The notes under the pieces: generated by a model
Database searches by the model: none
Seen by the model: the letters and a program-made list of their open reading frames with translations, nothing else
Told to the model about the DNA's origin: nothing
In this document: positions 33,445-42,447 of the stretch, piece after piece
Layout of the letters: every line of letters starts with the position of its first letter
Numbering within the stretch: position 1 is the stretch's first letter
Origin: Roseimaritima ulvae
Lineage (GTDB): Bacteria; Planctomycetota; Planctomycetia; Pirellulales; Pirellulaceae
Assembly (NCBI RefSeq): GCF_008065135.1
Contig: NZ_CP042914.1
Span: forward strand, 1,054,001 to 1,118,000
Length of the DNA stretch: 64,000 nucleotides
Reading direction: 5' to 3'
Made by a program: the position numbers and the translations under genes

Positions 33445-34014
33445 CTAGCCAGCCGATTGTTCGGCGTGTTTGCCTTCGGCGAACTCTTCAATCGCCTTGT
33501 CGCAAAACGCTGGCAAGTCGTCAGGATTTCGGCTCGTCACCAGCCCTTCGTCGCAGACGCATTCCTCATCAACCCATTGGGCACCGGCGTTTTTCAAGTC
33601 CGTTTTCAGACTTGGCCAAGACGTCACCTTGCGGTCACGAACCACATCCGCTTCGATTAATGTCCAGGGGCCATGGCAAATCGCGGCGACCGGTTTGTGT
33701 TGTTTGAAGAAGTCGCGGACAAAACTCACGGAATCCTCACACGTTCGCAGTGCGTCTGGATTGGCAACGCCACCGGGCAACACAAGCCCATCGAAGTCTT
33801 CTGCCGAGACGCTGGCTACATTTTGATCTACCTCGAAGGTATCCGCCTTCTCGTCGTGGTTCATGCCTTGGATGCTTCCATCTTTGGGCGAGACCAAAAC
33901 AACCTCCGCACCAGCGGCCTTGATCGCTTCCCACGGCTTGGTCAACTCGACTTGCTCGAAGCCATCGGTGGCAAGAAATGCGATCCGTTTGCCCGTTAGT
34001 GATTGTTTCGTCAT
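33445..34014 (-). CDS. DJ-1/PfpI family protein
   Basis: A 189-residue member of the PfpI/YhbO/YraA branch of the DJ-1 superfamily, general stress proteins proposed to act on glycated or otherwise damaged molecules. The nucleophilic elbow is 'PVAAICHGPWTLIEADVV' (Cys near 111, followed by His), the acidic partner is Glu in 'FLATDGFEQVELTKPW' and the gating segment is 'DGLVLPGGVANPDALR'. Length and motifs are standard. It is on the minus strand, 117 bp downstream of the Gfo/Idh gene. The same kind of protein commonly occurs in stress islands. Confidence 0.92.
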   Translation of the reverse strand: MTKQSLTGKRIAFLATDGFEQVELTKPWEAIKAAGAEVVLVSPKDGSIQGMNHDEKADTFEVDQNVASVSAEDFDGLVLPGGVANPDALRTCEDSVSFVRDFFKQHKPVAAICHGPWTLIEADVVRDRKVTSWPSLKTDLKNAGAQWVDEECVCDEGLVTSRNPDDLPAFCDKAIEEFAEGKHAEQSAG

Positions 34015-34131
34015 CGTCGATTCTCCTGATTGTTGCTGTAAAAGTTGTTACTCGAACTCGAATGAATCCATCCAGTCACGATCGATAAACGGCCTTGTTA
34101 TCGATTGGCGTTCAAGGACGCGCGAAGGCAA

Positions 34132-35400
34132 TCATGCGTCTTCAACCCGAATGGCTTTGCTGTCGCGAATCGATTTTGCCATCGCCGCAAGGATTCGCAT
34201 GTCCGCTAACCCCTCTTCGCCGGGGGTTCGCGGTTGGCGGTCCTCGAGAACGTCACGTGAGAAGTGGTCCATCTCCGACGTGAACTGATTAACTTCCGAG
34301 ATTTCGTGATTCTTCACCATGGAATAAGAACCCGAGTCGCTCGCTTGATGCGTCAACAACCGCTGGCCGTTGTAGCTGAATGCAGGCGACAATTCGATCA
34401 CACCATCGGTGCATGCGACGCGCAGAAAATCGCTGCGATGAGTGCCAAAGCTACAATCCAGGTTAGCCAATACACCGGAGGGAAATCGCAGCAAGCAGGA
34501 TACGCTTTCGGGCACTTCGCGAAAGCGAGGATCATCGTGCGGTTGATGGGCTTGTGCGATAACTTCCACAGGTTCTTCCCCGGTCACATACCGAGCCGCA
34601 TTGATCGGGTAGACACCGACATCACCGACCGGTCCGCCACCCAGTTCCTTTGACAGCCGAATGTTGGGAGCTTTGACATTAATGCAAAAACTGCCGCTGA
34701 ATGTCTTGATCTCGCCGAACTGCTTCTCGCTGCACATTTGCATGACCTTGCGATTGAGAGGCTCATAGTGCAAACGGTAGGCAATCATGAGCTTGCGGTT
34801 CGCGTTCTTTGCTGCATCGATCATCCGGCGACACTGGTCGATTGATATCGCCATTGGTTTTTCACAGAGCACATGCTTGCCTGCTTCCAACGCGCGGATC
34901 GTGAACTCGGCGTGCATCGAATTGGGCAATACGATGTAAACGATATCAATGCGGTCATCGTTGGCGATCTTGTCAAAGTCGTCGTAGTTGTAGATCGCAC
35001 TCTTTTCGACGTCATAAGCATCTGCCACGGTCTTCGCTTTATCACGATGACCGCTGACGAGGGCCGTGGGTCGCGAGTGTTTGCACAGCCCGAAGGCGGG
35101 CATGATTTGGCCGAGGGCCAGTTGACCGAGTCCGACGACTGCCCAGCCAAGCTTCTTCTCTACGACTTCAGGAAGTTTTAGATTGGGCGGTTGCTTGTTG
35201 GGCGGGGCCAATGGAACCTTCTTGCCCGCGGTGTCGATGGTTTGACCGCCAACGGGTTGAATCTGAGAACCATCAGACGGTTGGCCGGATTGGCCGGATT
35301 GGCCGTGCGCGCCTCCGCCGTTGACGGCACTCGCGGCGGCGAGCGACGCGGCTCCAAGCTGTGCGAACTGGCGACGGTTAAGTGATCGATGATCGGACAT
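34132..35400 (-). CDS. Gfo/Idh/MocA family oxidoreductase with Tat signal
   Basis: A 422-residue NAD(P)-dependent oxidoreductase, glucose-fructose-oxidoreductase-like. The N-terminus has a twin-arginine signal 'SLNRRQFAQLGAASLAAASAVNG', so it is exported folded with its cofactor. The Rossmann part reads 'GWAVVGLGQLALGQIMPAF' near residue 88, and the catalytic/cofactor motif is 'HVLCEKPMAISIDQCRRMI' near 182. The C-terminal alpha/beta domain follows ('LMIAYRLHYEPLNRK...FSGSFCINVKAPNIRLSKELGGGPVGDVGVYPINAARYVTG'). The substrate is probably a sugar or derivative. It lies 41 bp downstream of the 5'-nucleotidase gene. Confidence 0.93.
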   Translation of the reverse strand: MSDHRSLNRRQFAQLGAASLAAASAVNGGGAHGQSGQSGQPSDGSQIQPVGGQTIDTAGKKVPLAPPNKQPPNLKLPEVVEKKLGWAVVGLGQLALGQIMPAFGLCKHSRPTALVSGHRDKAKTVADAYDVEKSAIYNYDDFDKIANDDRIDIVYIVLPNSMHAEFTIRALEAGKHVLCEKPMAISIDQCRRMIDAAKNANRKLMIAYRLHYEPLNRKVMQMCSEKQFGEIKTFSGSFCINVKAPNIRLSKELGGGPVGDVGVYPINAARYVTGEEPVEVIAQAHQPHDDPRFREVPESVSCLLRFPSGVLANLDCSFGTHRSDFLRVACTDGVIELSPAFSYNGQRLLTHQASDSGSYSMVKNHEISEVNQFTSEMDHFSRDVLEDRQPRTPGEEGLADMRILAAMAKSIRDSKAIRVEDA

Positions 35401-35441
35401 GTGGCAATTCCTTATGGGGTATAGACAACGTAGGAAGGCGA

Positions 35442-37013
35442 CTAGGGGGGCGAGACCATGTTGGAACTGCGGAAATAGTCTTCCACAATTTCAATGACCT
35501 TTTTACCGCTGCCATGTTTCGCCGCGTCCTGCTTCAACTCTTCGTATCGATGAATGCCTTGCAGCATCCCGCTGTGCGTCGCCACCGTGTACTGCTTCGC
35601 GTCATCCAGAGCGACGCCGCCAATTTTTACATCCTTGATCTTTGCCCCTTTGGGGGAATCCAAGTTGACCGTCCATGTCAAACCGGAACTTTGAATCAGT
35701 CCTCCCACGCGTTGCCTGGGATCCTTGGCGGTCAAATTTTCAACCGACTGCTCTAAGGTGTTGCGAATCTGCTTCCCCGTCAGCGTGAGCGACGCCACTT
35801 TGACCGGGTGAGGCAGCAGTGCGTACAGTGCTTCTCGACGCACCGCGCCTGGTTGCAGGGTGATGCCATATCCGACGCCGGGCAGTAGAGCTAGATCCGT
35901 TCCCGCGTGCTGCTGAAGCAACTTAGCGACGAGAACGTCGAAGGGGCTGTCTTGCTTGTACTGGCGGGCAATGGGAGCCGCCGCCGTACCGATGATTTGC
36001 TCTAGCTGTTTACGATGTGGCTTTCGCATCGCGTCAATCTGCCTAGCGACCGCCTCGTCCGAAAAATCGTCGGTCCAGAGCATGTGTAGTTCATCTTCGA
36101 TCTTTTCGATTTGTCCATTCGTAATCTTGATCCGGACCTCTCCAAGTGCGGCGGTATCCGACATCGCCTGAACAATCGTTGTGCCGTTTACTTTCCGCGC
36201 AGGGTGCAACCGGTCGTGAGAGTGACCGCCAACGATCAGGTCGATGCCACGAACTTTTTTGGCAAGCAGTTCATCCACGGCCGTCCCTTGATGCGAAAGG
36301 ACCACTACGACATCTGTCTGGCTTTGCAACTGCGGGACATAACGTCCAGCAACCTCGATACCATCCATAAACTGAAGTCCGCGGATGTTCTTTGCCGCAG
36401 TCGTCTGGTCTGTGTTGTGATAACCGATCGTCAACACACCCACCTTTACTTCCCCGACCATGAACACCTTGAACGGCTCTCCAAAGATTGGCCCGCCGGT
36501 TTCCTGATCGTTGACATTGGCAGCCCGCATCGGAAACGTGGCGAGTTGTTGCAGATGGCGGGTCTGTTTCACGCCGTAGTCGAAGTCGTGATTCCCCAAC
36601 GCCATGTAGTCATAGCCCACAGCGTTCATCAACCGGATGATCGCTTCTCCCTGTGTGAGATTGCCCAGCAGGTCGTCGCTAAACGTGTCGCCGGCATGCA
36701 GAAGTAGCACATTCTGCTCACCCCGCTCTCGGCGAATCTTATTGACTGCCGCCGCGAGGGCCGCAAAGCCGCCGATTTCCCCTTCGTGCTCGAAGCGATT
36801 TTCCGGCTGGTTCGGATTGCCGGTCTGGGATGTCGCGTTTCCAGGGCCTACCACGAACGGCATGTGTCGTCCGTGAAAATCACACGTGTGAAGAATCGTA
36901 ATCACCGCGGACGGCGGCCTCGATTCTTCATCACCATAACCAACGACCCCTTTTCCAGCGAGAATGACACCGATGATGGAAGCGAGCAGAATGATGCAGC
37001 ATCGATTCATCAA
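35442..37013 (-). CDS. Secreted 5'-nucleotidase/metallophosphatase (UshA-like)
   Basis: A 523-residue protein with a signal peptide and the two UshA domains. The metallophosphatase domain (about 35-300) has 'ITILHTCDFHGRHMPF', 'NVLLLHAGDTFSDDLLGNLTQGEAIIRLMNAVGYDYMALGNHDFDYG' and 'VVVVLSHQGTAVDE' plus 'DLIVGGHSHDRL', which together supply the dinuclear metal site. The C-terminal domain (about 330-500) has 'DSPFDVLVAKLLQQHAGTDLALLPG' and 'ASLTLTGKQIRNTLEQSVENL'. It hydrolyses nucleotides or similar phosphoesters in the periplasm; the related SoxB acts on sulfur carriers. It lies 6 bp downstream of a dsrE-like gene. Confidence 0.92.
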   Translation of the reverse strand: MMNRCCIILLASIIGVILAGKGVVGYGDEESRPPSAVITILHTCDFHGRHMPFVVGPGNATSQTGNPNQPENRFEHEGEIGGFAALAAAVNKIRRERGEQNVLLLHAGDTFSDDLLGNLTQGEAIIRLMNAVGYDYMALGNHDFDYGVKQTRHLQQLATFPMRAANVNDQETGGPIFGEPFKVFMVGEVKVGVLTIGYHNTDQTTAAKNIRGLQFMDGIEVAGRYVPQLQSQTDVVVVLSHQGTAVDELLAKKVRGIDLIVGGHSHDRLHPARKVNGTTIVQAMSDTAALGEVRIKITNGQIEKIEDELHMLWTDDFSDEAVARQIDAMRKPHRKQLEQIIGTAAAPIARQYKQDSPFDVLVAKLLQQHAGTDLALLPGVGYGITLQPGAVRREALYALLPHPVKVASLTLTGKQIRNTLEQSVENLTAKDPRQRVGGLIQSSGLTWTVNLDSPKGAKIKDVKIGGVALDDAKQYTVATHSGMLQGIHRYEELKQDAAKHGSGKKVIEIVEDYFRSSNMVSPP

Positions 37014-37019
37014 CCCTTC

Positions 37020-37601
37020 CTATTTGAACGGAATGTAAGCGTAGTTGTCCATTTGTAAGTTGATGTTGACCGTCGCCGCCGAAACAGCGACCTTAACTTC
37101 ATCCGCAACATCGGTGGTTGCAAACCCATGATGTGCGAGTGCTTGGCCGCAAACAAAAATCTCCACGCCGGCTTCCTTTAGTTTCGCCATCAGTTCAAGG
37201 TTCGGATTCTTCGTCTTACCTTTGTCCTTCAGATAGGCGTTGGTGTGCTCGGCGTACGCTTCGTGTGACAGAGCCGCTTTGGTGGCGGGACCATGTAGGA
37301 TGATGGCCATCTTGAAGCCGTTGTCCATACCAGCTCCGGCCTGCGTGTACTGATTTAGGATCAACCCGGCTCGGTCAAATCCTTTGATGACACTGCCCGA
37401 TTTGGAATTAGACGTGATATCAAGCAAAACCTTTGAATTCTGCTTCGGCTGATGAGACGCCTCAGGTAAAGCGACGATCCCACCGTGATCTCCAATCACC
37501 GGGTGCTGAAACTTTGGATTGCCGGTGGGGTCGTTTTCTTGGGCTACCGCTGCGGTAGCGGTGAGGAGCAAGACCGAACAAAACGTGATTGCAGTTTTCA
37601 T
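37020..37601 (-). CDS. Secreted DsrE/F-like protein
   Basis: A protein of 193 residues with a signal peptide ('MKTAITFCSVLLLTATAAVAQ'). The rest is a DsrE/DsrF/YchN-like fold: 'SKVLLDITSNSKSGSVIKGFDRAGLILNQYTQAG', 'MAIILHGPATKAALSHEAYAEH' and 'LMAKLKEAGVEIFVCGQALAHHGF', where the Cys corresponds to the reactive cysteine of sulfur-relay members. Periplasmic members of this family are known but their roles are not. It immediately precedes the 5'-nucleotidase gene (6 bp), so the two are very likely one transcript. Confidence 0.88.
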   Translation of the reverse strand: MKTAITFCSVLLLTATAAVAQENDPTGNPKFQHPVIGDHGGIVALPEASHQPKQNSKVLLDITSNSKSGSVIKGFDRAGLILNQYTQAGAGMDNGFKMAIILHGPATKAALSHEAYAEHTNAYLKDKGKTKNPNLELMAKLKEAGVEIFVCGQALAHHGFATTDVADEVKVAVSAATVNINLQMDNYAYIPFK

Positions 37602-37829
37602 GAGTGAATACTCTCAATTGAAGTGGAAAACGTGGGGTTCTGTGGTCAACTTGGCTGATTTGTAAAATCGCCTCGTATCTGTTTCAGCGCCATGGTTCGT
37701 CATCATGACCAAGCTCATCCAGACGCTGACTGGTCGCAGGCAACACTACTAATCTCCTTTGCAAGCCAAAAGCGAATTTGACTCCGATCCATTTGCGTTC
37801 GTCGGGGTATCCTTACGCGCGGAACAGGT

Positions 37830-37860
37830 GCAACTAGCGCGCCGGTATACGGCTAGTTGC
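37830..37860 (-). repeat. Stem-loop at the end of the alcohol dehydrogenase gene
   Basis: A perfect 9-bp stem, GCAACTAGC (37830-37838) and GCTAGTTGC (37852-37860), with a 13-nt loop. It touches the stop codon of the dehydrogenase gene on the minus strand. There is no T-run after it, so it is not a classical intrinsic terminator; it may stabilise or end the transcript. The rest of 37602-37829 holds no gene that I can support. Confidence 0.5.
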
Positions 37861-39104
37861 TAATTTTGAAGCACGACCTTCGTGCATTCGCCTTTGCTTT
37901 CGTTGAACATTCGATACGCGTCGGGCGCTTCGCTCAGCGGTAGACGGTGGCTGATGATGTAAGTCGGATCGAAGCCACGGTTGTTCCGATTGGCACTGGT
38001 AGACTGATCGTGTGGTGCCTGGTCGCCGTCGCTTCCGGTCGAGGCATGCCCGTTACCCGTGATCCGGTCGAGCAGCGGTTGCAGGTAGTTATGCACGTGC
38101 GTTTGGCCCATCGCCATTTTCAGCCCTTTGCCAAAAGCCGCGCCGAAGGGCATTTTGTCGAGAAAGCCTCCATAGACGCCGGGGATCGAAACCGTTCCTC
38201 CCTTGCGACAGCAATAAATCGCCTGTCTCAATGCGTGAATTCGATCCGTCCCTAGATACGTGGCCTGTTTGACTCGATCGTAGATGGCATCGGGCGAAGT
38301 CCCGTGAGCCTCTAGGCCCACCGCGTCGATGCAGCAGTCTGGCCCCATGCCTCCGGTCATCTCATTTAGCGCCGCAGACACATCCACTTCATCAAAGTTG
38401 ATCGTTTCCGCATTCCCATGATCGCGAGCCATCGTTAGGCGTTGCTCGACTTGGTCGATCGCAATCACGCGAGACGCTCCGAACCACCATGCACTTTGGA
38501 TCGCAAATTGGCCTACTGGGCCACAACCCCACACGGCAACCGTATCTCCTTCGTTGATGTTGGCATTTTCAGCCGCCATGTACCCGGTGGGGAGAATATC
38601 GGAGAGGAACAATGCATGTTCATCGCTCACCTGTTCGCCAATCTTCATCGGACCAACGTCTGCAAACGGAACACGCACATATTCCGCCTGTCCGCCCGCA
38701 TAACCGCCGAACATATGCGAGTAACCGAATAAACCCGAACCCGAGTAGCCGTACATCTTTGCGGCGGTCGAGGCATTCGGATTCGAGTTGTCACACAACG
38801 ACCACAGTTTCTTTTGACAGAAAAAGCAATTTCCGCAAGCGATCGTAAATGGAACCACCACTCGATCGCCAACGCTCAGATTTTCAACCTTCTGGCCAAC
38901 TTCAACGACCTCGCCCATGAACTCATGACCGAGAATGTCTCCGGCCTGCATCGAGGGGATGACGTTGTTGTAAAGATGCAAATCGCTGCCGCAGATGGCG
39001 GTCGACGTCACCCGAATGATGGCATCACGAGGGTTTAGAATCTGGGGGTCAGGGACCGTTTCGACACGAACATCTTGCTTCCCATACCAACAAATCGCTT
39101 TCAT
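37860..39104 (-). CDS. Zinc-dependent alcohol/formaldehyde dehydrogenase-like
   Basis: A medium-chain dehydrogenase of about 414 residues; the ATG at 39104 ('[20 protein letters not shown]') is preferred to one five codons earlier. Catalytic zinc ligands are in '[12 protein letters not shown]' and '[12 protein letters not shown]'; the structural zinc cysteines are in '[15 protein letters not shown]'. The NAD-binding motif is '[22 protein letters not shown]' near 190. '[11 protein letters not shown]' and the overall order match the glutathione-independent formaldehyde dehydrogenase-like group. A polar insert of about 30 residues ('[20 protein letters not shown]') before the last 40 residues is unusual. 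Confidence 0.92.
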   Translation of the reverse strand: MKAICWYGKQDVRVETVPDPQILNPRDAIIRVTSTAICGSDLHLYNNVIPSMQAGDILGHEFMGEVVEVGQKVENLSVGDRVVVPFTIACGNCFFCQKKLWSLCDNSNPNASTAAKMYGYSGSGLFGYSHMFGGYAGGQAEYVRVPFADVGPMKIGEQVSDEHALFLSDILPTGYMAAENANINEGDTVAVWGCGPVGQFAIQSAWWFGASRVIAIDQVEQRLTMARDHGNAETINFDEVDVSAALNEMTGGMGPDCCIDAVGLEAHGTSPDAIYDRVKQATYLGTDRIHALRQAIYCCRKGGTVSIPGVYGGFLDKMPFGAAFGKGLKMAMGQTHVHNYLQPLLDRITGNGHASTGSDGDQAPHDQSTSANRNNRGFDPTYIISHRLPLSEAPDAYRMFNESKGECTKVVLQN

Positions 39105-39183
39105 CGTCGTCTCTTTCAATTGAGTTCAGTGAGATTGCGAGTCCCGCCTCCAGGACCCGTCGAAACGTATCCTCGACGCATTA

Positions 39184-39984
39184 TTATCGACGGCCACTCG
39201 ACTGGCCTTCGATCGTTGGGATCTCACCAGCTTCCAATCGGCTCTTGAACCTGCGCAGGTCTTCGTCGATTTGTTGTTCGGCATCACCGCCCATCAACCA
39301 CGCGATCGCGGACCCGACTTTGCCGCCCGGCGGGTCGTACTTCAACGACACGGTCACGGCAGTTCCGCGTCCGTTTTCAAGTTCCTTGAAGCGAATACTG
39401 CCAGTCGTATCGACTTGGCTGCCGGGCAACGATCGCCAGGCGATCAATTCCGGTTCGCGTTCGTTGAATGTCTCTGCTTCCCACTCGATCGTCACACCCA
39501 TAGGCCCTTCGGCAACCCAACGTGATCGGTTGCCGTCGAGCGATTCAACACTTTTTAGATGCCGCATCGTATCGGGCAAGTTTTCCAGGTTTCGCCAAAA
39601 CGAATACAATTCATCGATGGGACGATTGACGGTCACGGACAGGTCGACCTTTGTGCCCGATTGGGCGGGAATCACGGACTTGTCCGTATGATCATCGGTG
39701 TTGATTCCCAGTGCCTGGTAGGCGTAGCAGTGACCAGAGAGCCCCCGATACAACAGCGAACCTCCAGCCATTGAAAGCAAGAGGCCACTTAGACTGCCGC
39801 GCGACAGTCCCGTTAGAATCAATGCCGCGCCGCCGAGGGTAGAAACCTTTCGCTCCGTCGATCCAACGTTCAGCGAGGTTTGGCATTGCTGATTTGGCGA
39901 TGGTTCATGCGATCGAATGCTGGCAGGGGCGTTGGCGTCACGTTGCACGATTGCGCGAGTTTGCGAGGCGGAGAGGGCACTCAT
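39184..39984 (-). CDS. Membrane-anchored SRPBCC-domain protein
   Basis: A protein of 266 residues from the ATG at 39984 ('MSALSASQTRAIVQRDANAP'); the open frame to 40461 is longer but its extra sequence looks non-coding. Residues 50-105 ('STLGGAALILTGLSRGSLSGLLLSMAGGSLLYRGLSGHCYAYQALG') form a YgaP/DUF2892-like pair of short membrane helices. Residues 125-255 form an SRPBCC/polyketide-cyclase domain ('VTVNRPIDELYSFWRNLENLPDTMRHLKSVE...WEAETFNEREPELIAWRS'). Such fusions are common in stress-type loci and are thought to bind hydrophobic ligands; no enzyme activity can be assigned. Confidence 0.85.
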   Translation of the reverse strand: MSALSASQTRAIVQRDANAPASIRSHEPSPNQQCQTSLNVGSTERKVSTLGGAALILTGLSRGSLSGLLLSMAGGSLLYRGLSGHCYAYQALGINTDDHTDKSVIPAQSGTKVDLSVTVNRPIDELYSFWRNLENLPDTMRHLKSVESLDGNRSRWVAEGPMGVTIEWEAETFNEREPELIAWRSLPGSQVDTTGSIRFKELENGRGTAVTVSLKYDPPGGKVGSAIAWLMGGDAEQQIDEDLRRFKSRLEAGEIPTIEGQSSGRR

Positions 39985-40473
39985 TTGAAAAATCCATGGT
40001 TGAGGGATAAGCAGGTTTGTGGTCGGTTTCGCACATGACGCTAGGCAAATGCTATGCCTGTTGGCAATTCGGTATCGCGATGACGGTGATCGTGCACGCG
40101 TTTGCACTAGGGCGATTGGCGCATTTTCCCCCAATTCTGCACCGCTTGTGATGTTCCGCTGGATCCTGTTGGCCGGAATCGGGATTGGTGTCTGATCGCT
40201 CAATTGGATCGGTCCGGCGACAACGGGACCCAACGTTGAAGAGTTGTATCTAAATTCCCGCTGAGCGAATTCGATGGGAAGAAGTTCGTGTAGCCGCATA
40301 ACGGGGCCGCTTTTGCGTCCGTCATTCCGTAGCACTTCTATTGATTCACCGCGTGGGGGCGAGTCATCACCACGCGCGGAGGCTCCGGTCAACCGTTTGG
40401 GAACGTCAGTTGCAGCATCGCTGTCACATATGTTTCCAGTCGAAATCTCATTCCTCAGCAAGGAGCCAAACCA
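39985..40473. other. Gene-free interval between divergent genes
   Basis: This 489-bp stretch separates the divergent SRPBCC and DUF892 genes. The minus-strand frame across it is continuous with the SRPBCC gene but has no recognisable domain. The interval should contain both promoters. I see no strong repeat. A short purine-rich segment, AGCAAGGAGCC, 8 bp before the ATG at 40474 is a good ribosome binding site for the DUF892 gene. Confidence 0.45.
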
Positions 40474-40986
40474 ATGGGACTATTTACTAGCACCGAATTC
40501 GATTCACTCGAATGTTTGCTTGTCGACCAACTGCAGGACCTGTATGACGCCGAAAACAGGCTGGTCGATGCGCTACCCAAAATGGCGGACGCCGCTTCGT
40601 CGCCGGAGTTGAAGCAAGCATTCCGCAGTCATTTGGACGAAACCAAAGGGCATGTCAATCGACTCGAGCAAGCTTTTCAGCTCTTGGACGCATCCGCCAA
40701 ACGTAAAACCTGTAACGCGATGAAAGGGCTGGTTTCGGAAGGCGAAGAAATGATCGAGGCCAAAGGCGACGCGGCCATCAAGGATGCAGCGCTAATCGCG
40801 GCGGCACAGCGAGTCGAACACTACGAGATGGCTGGCTACGGATCGGCGCGAAACTTCGCACAGCGATGTGGTCGCCAAGACGTTGCCGATCTCCTGCAGC
40901 AAACTCTGCAAGAAGAAGGCGGCGCCGACAAGAAGCTCACGCAAATTGCCGAATCGTCGATCAACTCGGCGGCCGCTCGAGCATAA
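40474..40986 (+). CDS. Ferritin-like DUF892 (YciE/YciF) protein
   Basis: A 170-residue four-helix protein of the YciF family. The first helix reads 'LVDQLQDLYDAENRLVDALPKMADAAS', the second 'AFRSHLDETKGHVNRLEQAFQLL', the fourth 'RVEHYEMAGYGSARNFAQRCG'; the Glu and His in these helices (E...H, E...H) are the likely di-iron ligands. Members are induced by general stress in several bacteria. A clear Shine-Dalgarno sequence precedes the ATG. A REP pair lies 22 bp after the stop. Confidence 0.92.
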   Translation: MGLFTSTEFDSLECLLVDQLQDLYDAENRLVDALPKMADAASSPELKQAFRSHLDETKGHVNRLEQAFQLLDASAKRKTCNAMKGLVSEGEEMIEAKGDAAIKDAALIAAAQRVEHYEMAGYGSARNFAQRCGRQDVADLLQQTLQEEGGADKKLTQIAESSINSAAARA

Positions 40987-41008
40987 CCAGTCGAATGCAA
41001 GAGTTTAC

Positions 41009-41081
41009 GTAGCCGATCTCGCCAGAGATTGGATCAGCGCGACAGAACAAAAAGGTCCAAAGTCTGGCGATGCTCGGCTAC
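41009..41081. repeat. REP pair (inverted GTAG hairpin units)
   Basis: Left unit 41009-41032 (stem core ATCTC/GAGAT, GCCA loop) and right unit, inverted, 41057-41081. The right unit has one extra base and altered pairing in its outer arm (GATGCTCGG where other copies have GACTTCGG), so it is a decaying copy. The pair has the same ATCTC / AAGTC combination as the one at 5375, which suggests a shared ancestor. Confidence 0.8.
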
Positions 41082-41235
41082 GGCCAGGCCCTGAAATCAA
41101 AGATTGGCGCAGCACAAAGCTGCGGCGTCAGAGATGGGGATGCAGTCTAGCTGATTATGCTTTTGCACTTGTTTCGTTTGTTTTGTTGTTAGGACGAGCG
41201 ATCTGCTATGGAGTAAAGAAATCGGATCAACGATT

Positions 41236-41796
41236 ATGGAGTCGACATTGTTGGCCAGCTTTATCAGCGGCAAAATGTTTTTCGATGGGTGGGCACCTGT
41301 CGTCCGGACGCTGGTGGTTGGTGCGGTCGCATACGCAGCATTGATAGGGATCCTACGGGCCAGTGGTAAGCGAACGCTTTCAAAAATGAACGCCTTCGAC
41401 TTCATCGTAACGATTGCACTGGGGTCGACGCTGGCTTCGGCACTCACGTCCCAGAACGTATCGCTTGTCCAAGGAGTCACCGCATTGGGGCTGCTGGTCT
41501 TCCTGCAACTTGTGTCAACTTGGCTCGCCGTCCGGTACACCTGGTACTCGGGACTCATTAAATCCGAGCCGACTTTAGTGTTCTTTCAGGGACGCTATCT
41601 TCGCGACGCTATGAAGAAGCAGCGTATAACTCAGGAGGAGATTCTTGCGGCTATGCGGCAAAACGGAATCGCCCAGCCCAGCGAAGTGGCAGCAGTCGTT
41701 ATCGAAACTGAGGGAACGCTTTCGGTCATCCCGGAAGGCCCCGCATCGGCTGAAGAGTTGAGAAATCTGGGCGTCGAAGGTACGTCTAATATCTAA
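41236..41796 (+). CDS. DUF421 (YetF-like) membrane protein
   Basis: A 186-residue protein. The N-terminal half has three membrane helices ('TLVVGAVAYAALIGILRASGKRTLSKMNAFDFIVTIALGSTLASALT' and 'VTALGLLVFLQLVSTWLAV'). The segment 'GKRTLSKMNAFDFIVTIALGS' is the DUF421 hallmark. The C-terminal half is a soluble alpha/beta part ('LVFFQGRYLRDAMKKQRITQEEILAAMRQNGI...EVAAVVIETEGTLSVIP'). Function unknown in the family. It lies 12 bp before the ExoD-like gene and is probably co-transcribed with it. Confidence 0.9.
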   Translation: MESTLLASFISGKMFFDGWAPVVRTLVVGAVAYAALIGILRASGKRTLSKMNAFDFIVTIALGSTLASALTSQNVSLVQGVTALGLLVFLQLVSTWLAVRYTWYSGLIKSEPTLVFFQGRYLRDAMKKQRITQEEILAAMRQNGIAQPSEVAAVVIETEGTLSVIPEGPASAEELRNLGVEGTSNI

Positions 41797-41808
41797 AGGA
41801 ACGGTTCA

Positions 41809-42405
41809 TTGTCTACATCATCAATTCATCCTACCGAAGACGTTTTGGATGAACTGGACGAGGCCGCGGAACAGCACGATCCACTGACCTTTGGTAACGT
41901 GATGGACGTGCTCGGACAGCATAGTTTCGCGCCGGTGCTTCTCTTGATCGGTTTGATCATGATGGTGCCAGGACCGGCGGACATTCCAGGGGTTCCCGTG
42001 GTTCTCGGGCTATTGGTCATTGTCGTTGCCGGCCAGATCGTCATGCACCGTGAGCACCTTTGGATTCCAGCTTGGATGGAACGCAGAAAGGTGAAGGCAG
42101 CGCGGGCCAGAAAGATGGTGTCTTGGCTGCGCACGCCGGCGCACTGGTTGGATCGCATCACCAAGCCAAGACTTAAATGGCTGGTCAAGCACGCCGGTGC
42201 GACACTGGTTGCGGTTGCGTGCATCGTGATCGCCATGGCAACGCCCATTTTAGAATTCATTCCGTTTAGTGCGAACTTGGCGGGCGCTGCGATTGCGGCG
42301 TTTGCAATTTCGTTGATGGCGAAAGACGGTTTACTCGCCGGAGCTGCCATCGCGATTTCAATCGCCACCTTCGGACTGGTGGTGTACCAATTTCTTGGGA
42401 ATTGA
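41809..42405 (+). CDS. ExoD-family membrane protein
   Basis: A 198-residue protein with a TTG start, preceded by AAAGGAACGG. It matches the exopolysaccharide-synthesis ExoD family: a cytoplasmic start 'VLDELDEAAEQHDPLTFGNVMDVLGQHSF', then 'APVLLLIGLIMMVPGPADIPGVPVVLGLLVIVVAGQIV' and two further hydrophobic hairpins ('TLVAVACIVIAMATPILEFIPFSANLAGAAIAAFAISLM', 'GLLAGAAIAISIATFGLVVYQFL'). ExoD was named for exopolysaccharide and stress phenotypes in rhizobia, but its biochemical role is not known. Confidence 0.9.
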   Translation: MSTSSIHPTEDVLDELDEAAEQHDPLTFGNVMDVLGQHSFAPVLLLIGLIMMVPGPADIPGVPVVLGLLVIVVAGQIVMHREHLWIPAWMERRKVKAARARKMVSWLRTPAHWLDRITKPRLKWLVKHAGATLVAVACIVIAMATPILEFIPFSANLAGAAIAAFAISLMAKDGLLAGAAIAISIATFGLVVYQFLGN

Positions 42406-42447
42406 TCAACAAAGAGTTACGGGCCGTCCAGTCCAGAAATTCAATGA

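Noticed and set aside
35442-37013. SoxB (thiosulfate oxidation)
   Set aside because: The motifs fit the UshA superfamily generally; no other sox genes are present, so the specific SoxB call is not supported.
37830-37860. Intrinsic terminator for the alcohol dehydrogenase gene
   Set aside because: The stem is perfect but there is no T-run on the minus-strand side, so I list it only as a stem-loop.
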